From: an uncultured Collinsella sp.
Lineage (GTDB): Bacteria; Actinomycetota; Coriobacteriia; Coriobacteriales; Coriobacteriaceae
DNA: 11,422 bases
Reading direction: 5' to 3'
Assembly (NCBI GenBank): GCA_902489965.1
Contig: CABUCA010000059.1
Span: 1 to 11,422, forward strand
Below, one piece after another: positions 1 through 6,220 of this stretch. The position numbers and the translations under genes were made by a program. The notes beneath the pieces were generated by a model, which was not told where the DNA came from, ran no database searches, and saw only the letters and a program-made list of their open reading frames with translations. Position 1 is the stretch's first letter. Each line of letters begins with the position of its first letter.

Positions 1-45
1 AGACGGCGAGTTAGCCGGCAGGTCGGCATGTCAATCCTGGTCTAA

Positions 46-225
46 CAGAGCCTTAGAAAATCCATCGCGCTCGATATGGATGGACCTCTGCATGATGTTT
101 ACGCAGATGTCTACGTGTGCCGAGATTTTGAATGCGAGGATTGGTACGTTAAGTTTTCAATTGATTCCGAAGGCAATGCGCATTTAAACGTTTTGTCTGC
201 GAACATCGATGGATACATTCATTAA
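46..225 (+). pseudogene. 3' remnant of a putative MqsR-like toxin gene
   Basis: The frame ending at the TAA at 223-225 is open from 46 and reads 59 codons, including DVYADVYVCRDFECEDWYVK and then VLSANIDGYIH. The pattern DVY, then YVKF, then a hydrophobic strand with a Ser near the C-terminus resembles the C-terminal half of the MqsR/RelE-like toxins that sit before YgiT/MqsA-type antitoxins. The stop lies 10 bases before the antitoxin ATG, the normal toxin-antitoxin layout. An in-frame TAA at 43-45 blocks extension upstream. The first in-frame ATG is at 76, has no visible Shine-Dalgarno and would give only 49 residues. Whole MqsR-type toxins are about 100 residues, so I read this as a broken gene. 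A short functional ORF from 76 or an unrelated small protein remains possible. The family call rests on a weak match by eye and on position. Confidence 0.4.
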
Positions 226-231
226 AGGAGG
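226..231 (+). promoter_or_regulatory. Ribosome binding site that fixes the antitoxin start
   Basis: A perfect AGGAGG lies 4 bases before the ATG at 236. It selects 236 over the in-frame ATG at 209, which lies inside the end of the preceding reading frame. The protein from 236 also begins exactly like MqsA-type antitoxins, with the first zinc Cys at position 3. Confidence 0.75.
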
Positions 232-235
232 AGTC

Positions 236-748
236 ATGCGTTGCATGGAATGCGGCAAAGAAATGCAATTTACCACGGCGCCAATGACTGAAATTTACCG
301 TGGCGAGAAAATTACCGTAAAAGGAATTGAGCATTATGTTTGCGAGTGCGGCAACGATGAAATGACTACTACAGAGGCGACTAAGCTTGCCCATGCACTG
401 GCTTCCCAATATGCTAAGGCTCATGAACTTTTATCTCCCTCGGATATAAAGGATTTGCGCTCCGATCTTGGTTTGACTCAGCATGAGTTTGAGTCGCTAT
501 TAGGGGTTTCAAAACCCACGGCGTCTCGTTGGGAGAACGGGGCATCGCAGCAATCTATTACCGCAAATAACCTTATGAAGCTCATTCGAGATGTTCCTGA
601 GGTGCGCACTTATCTGGGACTTTCTTCTGGTGAGATGGCCTCAAGACTTAATGCGTCACGATTTTCGGTGATACTGGGAGGAGAAGCCCCGGCTTATAGG
701 GACTCGGCTCCTTTGGCAGATGAGAATGCCTTTCGATTGGAGATGTAA
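236..748 (+). CDS. mqsA: MqsA-type antitoxin (zinc finger plus HTH) with C-terminal extension
   Basis: The 170-residue product is a type II antitoxin that would bind its toxin through the N-terminal zinc domain and the operator through the C-terminal HTH. Visible signs are C3-x2-C6 and C36-x-C38 flanking a short beta region with a KGIEHYVC stretch, as in YgiT/MqsA proteins. A helical linker follows, then an HTH_XRE-like domain at about residues 67-127 with LGLTQHEFESLLGVSK and SRWENG. Escherichia coli MqsA is 131 residues and ends just after the equivalent of residue 127. The remaining residues, about 128-170, are an extra tail containing ASRLNASRFSVILGG and a polar end. The next gene encodes a SecB-like chaperone, so the tail is a good candidate for a chaperone-addiction segment. 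The upstream toxin frame appears broken, which may leave this as an orphan antitoxin and autorepressor. Codons are more AT-rich than in the pel genes downstream, which fits separate acquisition. Confidence 0.85.
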   Translation: MRCMECGKEMQFTTAPMTEIYRGEKITVKGIEHYVCECGNDEMTTTEATKLAHALASQYAKAHELLSPSDIKDLRSDLGLTQHEFESLLGVSKPTASRWENGASQQSITANNLMKLIRDVPEVRTYLGLSSGEMASRLNASRFSVILGGEAPAYRDSAPLADENAFRLEM

Positions 749-1174
749 ATGGAATCGCTTCAGAAGCAACGCATTGAATCTCCGTTGATTACATGCGTGA
801 CCAGAAAAGTGGACAGTTTATCATTTGATGGCGGGATGATTCCGAAAGAGGGCGTCAATAAGTCTGACGTTGAATGCAACGTCCGAAATGCTATTACCAG
901 TGCATTTTCGGACGAAAACGGAGTCAGGTTTCGTCAGCTCAACTTAGTTATTGAGCTTTTACCTGGCGATGAGGGCCATTATTACCGTTCCGAAATATCC
1001 GTTTCTGGCATATATCGCGCTCCTGCGGATTTAGATGACGACGCTTTTGACAGGGAGGCACTTAGCACAGGAATGCAGGACCTGTATTCCTATGCAAGGG
1101 GCATTATTGAAAATGTCGCCGCTGGTGGAGTATGGGGGTCACTTTATCTGCCACAGATTGGATTCACTATCTAG
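749..1174 (+). CDS. SecB-like chaperone of a toxin-antitoxin-chaperone (TAC) module
   Basis: The 141-residue product resembles SecB, a cytoplasmic holdase that binds unfolded chains. The clearest match is the C-terminal third: LYSYARGIIENVAAGG followed by LYLPQIGF parallels the E. coli SecB segment LFPYARECIASLVARG followed by LNLAPVNF. The preceding region alternates hydrophobic and polar residues as expected for the SecB beta sheet, including FRQLNLVIELLP and YRSEISVSGIYRAP. The length is close to SecB (155 residues). The ATG directly abuts the antitoxin stop (TAAATG), so the two are co-translated. In Mycobacterium tuberculosis HigB-HigA-Rv1957 and in related TAC systems a solitary SecB-like chaperone protects its antitoxin from proteolysis. 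I infer the same role here rather than general protein export, because Gram-positive actinobacteria normally lack a housekeeping SecB. The exact partner is not shown by sequence. Confidence 0.8.
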   Translation: MESLQKQRIESPLITCVTRKVDSLSFDGGMIPKEGVNKSDVECNVRNAITSAFSDENGVRFRQLNLVIELLPGDEGHYYRSEISVSGIYRAPADLDDDAFDREALSTGMQDLYSYARGIIENVAAGGVWGSLYLPQIGFTI

Positions 1175-1239
1175 CTCTCGATGTCCCCACATCCTCTAAA
1201 AAAGTTCTTAAAACAGCCTTAAAGGCGTTCCAGCTCGCG

Positions 1240-1270
1240 TTGACAGCGTAAAATACGCATGTTTGACTAT
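1240..1270 (+). promoter_or_regulatory. Candidate promoter for the pel operon
   Basis: The 128-base gap at 1175-1302 is the only space large enough for an operon promoter. It holds a perfect -35 hexamer TTGACA at 1240-1245. A weak -10 candidate, GACTAT, sits at 1265-1270 with 19-base spacing. An alternative -10, TAAAAT at 1249-1254, is too close to that -35 and has no good partner upstream. A short palindrome GCCTTAAAGGC at 1216-1226 lies just upstream and could be an operator. I see no convincing terminator hairpin with a T-run after the SecB-like gene. These are matches by eye and the transcription start is uncertain. Confidence 0.35.
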
Positions 1271-1302
1271 GAACGAAGTGGATTTTAGGGGAGGGGTGCG
1301 CC

Positions 1303-3441
1303 ATGGAGGTGCTGGTTGTTGGCAACACCGCATATGTTGACGATGACTTTTGTGCCAAGGCGTTCCCCGGGGACCATGTCCAGGTCGTCGCTGCCGCGGA
1401 AGCGCGCCGCGATGAGTCATCACCCCATGCCTCGTGGAAAGAGCTTCTGCAACACCTGGATCAGGCCTACGAGTTCGACCGCGTGGTCTACCTATCCAAT
1501 TACCTTACCCCGCATACCGATACCGTGGGCGATATCGAGCTGCTGCGCACGGTCTTTCGTGCGTGCGCGGGTCGCCGGGTCCAACTGCTGTATGTAGCGG
1601 GGCCTGCGGGTGCCGAGGGCGCCGCCGATGCCGCGGGGCGAACGGGCAAGGGCATTATCGCGCACGCAGCCAACGACCTGTGCCGCTACTACGCTGCTCG
1701 CGAGGGCGTTCAGACCAAGATCCTGCGCGTGCCGTTCCTGTATACCGCGTCTGCCGCGCTGGAGGACCCGTTTTTGGTGCCGCTGTTCGACGCGTGCTCA
1801 ACCGGATCGGTCGCTCTGCAGGGCGCGCAGGATGCGGCGTTTCCCCTGCTGTGTGCCGAGGAGCTTGCGGTGCTGGTACGCCGTATCTTCGATAGCTGGG
1901 ATGGTAACTTTGAGACGCTCGACGTAGCCGATACCTTCCATCACACGGCGGGTGAGGTGGGCGACGCCCTCAGGGCGCTGTTCCCCGGCCTTGCCGTTGC
2001 CTATGGCGATTCTGCTGGCTACGCCCTGCCCGCCAGCGACGTCGCTCGCGTGCGCTATGGCTGGTTTCAGCGCTACGACTTGCTGCGCGAACTCTCGACC
2101 ATTCAAGCTCGCTGGGGCGCTGGACGCATCAAAAAGATCAACCCGCTGCGTGCCGCCATCGACCGCATCCAAATGCGCACGCTGCCTATTAAATGCCTAG
2201 AGACGGGCGTTGCCTGGGTTCTGTTCGAGGTGCTGGAGCATCTGTTCTCCCAATCGGCCCAGCTCAACGTGCTCGATTATCGCCTGCTCTACGTGGTGCT
2301 GATCGGCACGCTGTATGGCTTGGACTTTGGCCTGGTTGCGGCGCTGCTGGCGTCGGTGGGTTTGGCAGCCAGCTATTTTACTCAGTACGGCTATACCTTC
2401 CAGGGTCTGTTCTATGAGCCGTCTAACTGGCTGCCGTTTATTGCGTACTTTGTTGTGGGTGCCGTGTGCGGCTATGTGCAGCTGCGCAACAGCGAAGCCA
2501 TTAGGGCGGAGCGCGATCAAAACGAGCTCGTGCGCAACCGCAATACGTTCCTTACGCAGCTCTACCACGACGCGATCGAGGATAAGCGCGCGTACAGGCG
2601 CCAGATCGTGGGTCGCCACGACAGCTTTGGCAAGATCTTTGCGGTGACGCAGGAGCTCGACATGCTCAACCCACGCGACATCTATCGCAAGTGCTGCGAG
2701 CTTTTGGGCGAGATCCTCGAGAACGATTCCGTGGCGATCTACCATGTTTCGGGCGGGGCATTTGCACGCCTGGTGGCTGCAAGTCCCGCGATTGCCGAAG
2801 ATGCCGCACGCTCGCTCACGCTTGAGCAGCTTGCACCTCTTTTGGGCGACGGGGGTCGTTCGAACCTGTGGGTGAACCGCGAGCTGACGCCGGGGCTTCC
2901 CATGTTTGGATACACGATCGAGCGCGACGGGGCACCCGCCGTGTTGATCTTTGTGCGTAGCGCGGCCGAAAACCAAATGACCCTCTATTATCAAAACCTG
3001 TTCCGCATCTTGTGCGGCCTGGTCGAAAGCGCGCTGGGCCGTGCTTTTGACTATGAGGCGGTGGCGCAGGATAAACGCTGCGTTGACGGCACTTGTGTGC
3101 TCAAGCAGGCTGCCTTTGGCCAAGAGCTCGCGGCAGAGCAGGCGCTGGCAGATAGCAAGATGGGGAGTTTTTTGCTCCTGCGCGTGGTACCGGGCATGGA
3201 GCCTGTCGGCGAGCTGGTGGGCGCAATTGGGCCGGCAATCCGCGAGAGCGACGCGGCGGGCTTGGTCGACGGCGACGTACTCTACCTGCTTATGCGTCAG
3301 GCAAAGGCGTGCGATCTGCCCATTATCCGCGAGCGCCTGAGCGCAAAGCATATTGCGGTGGAACCCGTCGACGGCGAGGACATCGTGGCGTTGTTGCAGC
3401 ACATCTCTTACACCGGTGACGGTGAGGGGGGTGCCGCTTGA
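1303..3441 (+). CDS. pelD: PelD-like c-di-GMP receptor with N-terminal SDR-like domain
   Basis: The 712-residue membrane protein is the probable regulatory subunit that binds c-di-GMP and activates Pel synthesis. Residues 1 to about 270 resemble an extended SDR/NAD-dependent epimerase fold: a Rossmann-like start (MEVLVVGN), then GKGIIAHAANDLCRYYAA and KILRVPFLYT. The Gly-rich nucleotide motif and the Tyr-x3-Lys pair are not intact. About four membrane helices lie at residues 298-395, followed by a charged, probably coiled segment (about 396-435). A GAF domain spans about 440-580 and a degenerate GGDEF domain about 595-705. In the last, the I-site RxxD is kept as R647-E-S-D650, and five residues later the GGDEF signature is replaced by DGDVL (656-660). 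This is what a PelD needs: c-di-GMP binding without cyclase activity. Canonical PelD from Pseudomonas is about 455 residues and lacks the SDR part. The ATG is preceded by AGGGGAGG at 1287-1294. It is the first gene of the operon and overlaps pelE by 4 bases. Confidence 0.85.
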   Translation: MEVLVVGNTAYVDDDFCAKAFPGDHVQVVAAAEARRDESSPHASWKELLQHLDQAYEFDRVVYLSNYLTPHTDTVGDIELLRTVFRACAGRRVQLLYVAGPAGAEGAADAAGRTGKGIIAHAANDLCRYYAAREGVQTKILRVPFLYTASAALEDPFLVPLFDACSTGSVALQGAQDAAFPLLCAEELAVLVRRIFDSWDGNFETLDVADTFHHTAGEVGDALRALFPGLAVAYGDSAGYALPASDVARVRYGWFQRYDLLRELSTIQARWGAGRIKKINPLRAAIDRIQMRTLPIKCLETGVAWVLFEVLEHLFSQSAQLNVLDYRLLYVVLIGTLYGLDFGLVAALLASVGLAASYFTQYGYTFQGLFYEPSNWLPFIAYFVVGAVCGYVQLRNSEAIRAERDQNELVRNRNTFLTQLYHDAIEDKRAYRRQIVGRHDSFGKIFAVTQELDMLNPRDIYRKCCELLGEILENDSVAIYHVSGGAFARLVAASPAIAEDAARSLTLEQLAPLLGDGGRSNLWVNRELTPGLPMFGYTIERDGAPAVLIFVRSAAENQMTLYYQNLFRILCGLVESALGRAFDYEAVAQDKRCVDGTCVLKQAAFGQELAAEQALADSKMGSFLLLRVVPGMEPVGELVGAIGPAIRESDAAGLVDGDVLYLLMRQAKACDLPIIRERLSAKHIAVEPVDGEDIVALLQHISYTGDGEGGAA
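3424..3430 (+). promoter_or_regulatory. Ribosome binding site for the TTG start of pelE
   Basis: GAGGGGG lies 7 bases before the TTG at 3438, which overlaps the pelD stop as TTGA. The next in-frame ATG is at 3495, inside the first membrane helix, and would remove it. This supports the rare TTG as the real start, probably used by reinitiation after pelD. Confidence 0.65.
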
Positions 3442-4343
3442 TCTCGCTTGTCGTTGCTGCCGTCTTGCTGCTGATTCATGCGTTGGTTTGCCTGATGCTG
3501 TGGACGCTCATGAAGCTGGGCCTGCTGCCGGTGCGCGGGCACATGCTGGCTGTGATAGTGCTGGTGCCGCTGTGGGGTCCGTTGCTGGTGGTTCTGCTAT
3601 CGGTCTGCAGCGCGATGTTTGGCGAGGGGCTGAAAGAGTCTGCGCTGGAGTCGCTGCGCTTCAACGACGACCTGCATCGTAGCATGTCGGTACCGAGTGC
3701 TGAGGACGATGCGGGCGTAGTGCCGCTCGAGGAGGCGCTCATCGTCAATGACCCGGCATACCGGCGCCGCCTAATGCTCTCCATGCTCACCGAGGAGCCC
3801 GACGCTTACCTGGCGCAGCTGCAGGCGGCTAAGCTTAACGACGACGTTGAGGTGGCGCACTATGCCGCGACGGCGGTGGCGCAGATCTCCAAGGAGTCCG
3901 ACCTTAAACTGCAGCAGCTGGAGCGTGCCTTTAAGACGGACCCGAGCGCGCAAAACCTCAACGAATACTGCGATTTTCTTGGTGAATACTTGGGCTCGGG
4001 CTTGGCCGAGGGGCGCGTGGCTCAGATTCAGCGCCAACAGTACGCGCGCCTGCTTGCGCGTCGCTGCGAGCGCGAGGATACCCTTGAGCTGCGCATTCGA
4101 TACGCGACGGCTCTGGCCGATGTCGGACAGATCGACGAGGCGCAGGCCGTGACCGACCAGCTGGTGCTCGACGTGCCCGACGAGCAGGAGGTTTGGATGC
4201 TTTGCCTGCGCCTGGCCGTGATGCGCCGCGACGGTGACGAAGTCCACCGTGTGATCGATGCGATTGACAAGCAACATGTGTATTTAAGCGCCGACAACCG
4301 CGAAAAGTTGGCGTTTTGGCGCGACGGGGAGGAGGCCAGATGA
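3438..4343 (+). CDS. pelE: PelE-like membrane-anchored helical-repeat protein
   Basis: The 301-residue product fits PelE by position and architecture. Two hydrophobic helices at about residues 3-26 and 34-58 form an N-terminal hairpin in the membrane. The remaining 240 or so residues are highly charged and helical, with TPR-like stretches such as ELRIRYATALADVGQIDEAQ and EVWMLCLRLAVMRRDGDE. PelE works with PelD and PelG in the inner-membrane synthesis and export complex, where TPR-type repeats serve protein contact. The sequence is poorly conserved in this family, so the call leans on gene order between pelD and the pelA-type gene. The start is a TTG that overlaps the pelD stop. The end overlaps the next gene as ATGA. 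It could also be described simply as a TPR-like membrane protein, but no other function suits the context. Confidence 0.7.
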   Translation: MISLVVAAVLLLIHALVCLMLWTLMKLGLLPVRGHMLAVIVLVPLWGPLLVVLLSVCSAMFGEGLKESALESLRFNDDLHRSMSVPSAEDDAGVVPLEEALIVNDPAYRRRLMLSMLTEEPDAYLAQLQAAKLNDDVEVAHYAATAVAQISKESDLKLQQLERAFKTDPSAQNLNEYCDFLGEYLGSGLAEGRVAQIQRQQYARLLARRCEREDTLELRIRYATALADVGQIDEAQAVTDQLVLDVPDEQEVWMLCLRLAVMRRDGDEVHRVIDAIDKQHVYLSADNREKLAFWRDGEEAR

Positions 4344-6220
4344 GCGTGGTGCAACATATCCGCGACCGAGCAGGCCGCTTTCGTTGGATGGGACTCCTCG
4401 TGGTGTGGGCTGTTTTTATCGTCATGGCCGCCGTGCTGCTGGTGGAGCGTGCCGGCGTGCAGTACAGTGCGGGCCAGCATAAGCTGGGGATGCTTGCCGC
4501 CAACGATGCGGTGCCGGCCTCCTCGGCAATCTTTGGCCAAAAGCCCACGTGCCTGGTCATTACCGATTCGGACCAAGATAGTGTCGACGACGTTAAAGAC
4601 CAGTTCGACCAGATTTTGCTGGACATGAAGATCGCCCATCGCGATGTTGATATTGCCACCGACGGTGCGGACGCGATCCCATCGCTCACGTCGTTTGATC
4701 GCGTGATTGTGCTTATGCCCTCGCTTGACGGACTGGGTACGCATCTGACCGATCTGATGAGTTGGGTGAGTGCGGGCGGCTCACTCATGCTGGGCATGAC
4801 GCCAGATAACTCGAACTACCTGCAGGCTGTTGCTTCCAAGCTTGGGATCGAATCGGCCGGATATGACTATGCGACAGCCGAAAGTATCGTTCCGAGCGAT
4901 GACTTTATGTTGGGCGGAGGAGAGCGCTACGAGTTCTCGGATCCCTTCGATTCTTCGCTTTCGATTTCATTGCGCGAAACGGCGCACGTATGGGCAAAGA
5001 CCGGTGACGCGGGCACGCCGCTCATTTGGTCTAACGATTGCGGCTGTGGTCACACCGTGGTGTGCAACATTGGTATCTACGACAAGGTCATGCGTGGGTT
5101 CTATGCTTCGGCCATAAGCTTGCTGGGTGATGCCACGGCCTATCCGGTCATCAACAGCGCCGTGTTCTATTTGGACGACTTTCCTAGCCCCGTGCCCTCG
5201 GGCGATGGTACTTATATCAAGCGTGACTACGGCCTTTCCATTGCCGATTTTTACACCAAGGTCTGGTGGCCCGATCTGCAAAAGCTTGCGCAAAAATACG
5301 GCATTCGCTATACCGGCGTGATGATCGAAAACTACGAGGACGCGGTCAACCAGACCGAGCCCGCGCGACAGGCCGATACCACGCAGTTCCGCTATTTTGG
5401 CGGTATGCTGCTGCAGATGGGCGGAGAGCTGGGCTTTCACGGCTACAACCATCAGCCTCTGGCGCTCTGGGACACCGACTACGGCACGCTGTACGTCTAC
5501 AAGACCTGGAAGAACAAAGAGACGCTCGTCGCTTCGCTCAACGAACTTATCGCGTTTCAGGACGAGGTCCTGCCCAACGCTCACGGCTCGGTTTACGTGC
5601 CGCCGTCAAATATCCTTTCGGCCCGCGCGCGCAAGCTCATCGGCACCGACGTTCCGCGCGTTAAGACCATCGCCAGCACGTATTTTGAGGACGGCACCGA
5701 CCTGCCGTACGTACAGGAGTTTGGCGTGGCGAGCGATGGCATTGTGGAGCAGCCGCGCATTGTTTCGGGCGGCATGGTCGACGATTCCTATATGCGCCTG
5801 GCAGCCGTGTCCGAGCTCAACATGCACTACGTGAGCACGCACTTTATGCATCCGGACGACCTGCTCGATCCCGATCGCGGCGCCAAGGAGGGCTGGGAGG
5901 TCTACAAGGGCGGCCTGACCGACTACCTGGACTGGCTTACCAAGTCTGCGCCCGACCTGCGTCGCCAGACCGGCTCGGAATGCTCGGGCGCCATCCAGCG
6001 CTTTTCGTCCGTAACGGTGAGCGTGGATACCAGCGCGGATGTCTGGACGCTTAACCTGGGCAATTTCCACGACGAGGCGTGGCTCATGTTCCGCGCCAAC
6101 AACGGCGAGCCGGGTGCGGTCACGGGTGGCGAGATTACGCATCTGACGGGCGACCTGTACCTGGTCAAAGCCACGGACAAGACGGTGACCATTGCGCGCA
6201 AGGAGGGTGGCGACAAATGA
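4340..6220 (+). CDS. pelA: DUF2194/PelA-type polysaccharide deacetylase
   Basis: The 626-residue protein is anchored by one N-terminal helix (about residues 16-35), with the rest outside the cell. It would remove acetyl groups from the growing Pel polymer, giving cationic galactosamine-type residues. Residues of about 60-260 form an alpha/beta domain resembling glutamine-amidotransferase or flavodoxin-like folds (TCLVITDSDQDSVDD, FDRVIVLMP). The deacetylase domain starts at about 270 with FYLDDFPSP, giving the metal-binding D279-D280, followed by H367-G-Y-N-H371, an H-x3-H motif typical of this superfamily, and a PPSN segment near residue 421. The (alpha-1,4)-galactosaminidase domain found at the N-terminus of Pseudomonas PelA is absent, as in the deacetylase-only PelA of Gram-positive loci. 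A C234-G-C236-G-H238-x3-C242 cluster is unusual. The ATG at 4340 follows GGGGAGGAGG and overlaps the pelE stop. An in-frame ATG at 4316 is inside pelE and lacks such a site. Confidence 0.82.
   Translation: MSVVQHIRDRAGRFRWMGLLVVWAVFIVMAAVLLVERAGVQYSAGQHKLGMLAANDAVPASSAIFGQKPTCLVITDSDQDSVDDVKDQFDQILLDMKIAHRDVDIATDGADAIPSLTSFDRVIVLMPSLDGLGTHLTDLMSWVSAGGSLMLGMTPDNSNYLQAVASKLGIESAGYDYATAESIVPSDDFMLGGGERYEFSDPFDSSLSISLRETAHVWAKTGDAGTPLIWSNDCGCGHTVVCNIGIYDKVMRGFYASAISLLGDATAYPVINSAVFYLDDFPSPVPSGDGTYIKRDYGLSIADFYTKVWWPDLQKLAQKYGIRYTGVMIENYEDAVNQTEPARQADTTQFRYFGGMLLQMGGELGFHGYNHQPLALWDTDYGTLYVYKTWKNKETLVASLNELIAFQDEVLPNAHGSVYVPPSNILSARARKLIGTDVPRVKTIASTYFEDGTDLPYVQEFGVASDGIVEQPRIVSGGMVDDSYMRLAAVSELNMHYVSTHFMHPDDLLDPDRGAKEGWEVYKGGLTDYLDWLTKSAPDLRRQTGSECSGAIQRFSSVTVSVDTSADVWTLNLGNFHDEAWLMFRANNGEPGAVTGGEITHLTGDLYLVKATDKTVTIARKEGGDK

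Noticed and set aside
209..235. Upstream ATG start for the antitoxin
   Set aside because: It lies inside the preceding frame without a ribosome site. The ATG at 236 has AGGAGG and matches the family N-terminus.
1175..1302. Rho-independent terminator after the SecB-like gene
   Set aside because: The only palindrome (GCCTTAAAGGC) has a short stem and no following T-run.
2197..3402. 401-residue open frame on the - strand
   Set aside because: It lies wholly antisense to pelD, has no recognisable domain and is rich in His/Gln/Arg as expected for the complement of GC-rich coding DNA.
3088..3441. Active diguanylate cyclase at the end of PelD
   Set aside because: The GGDEF signature is replaced by DGDVL, so cyclase activity is not expected.
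6079..6216. N-terminal extension of PelF from an ATG at 6079
   Set aside because: It lies within the deacetylase gene. PelF homologues begin at the MRICLVLEG stretch, and the ATGA overlap with AAGGAGGG upstream fixes 6217.
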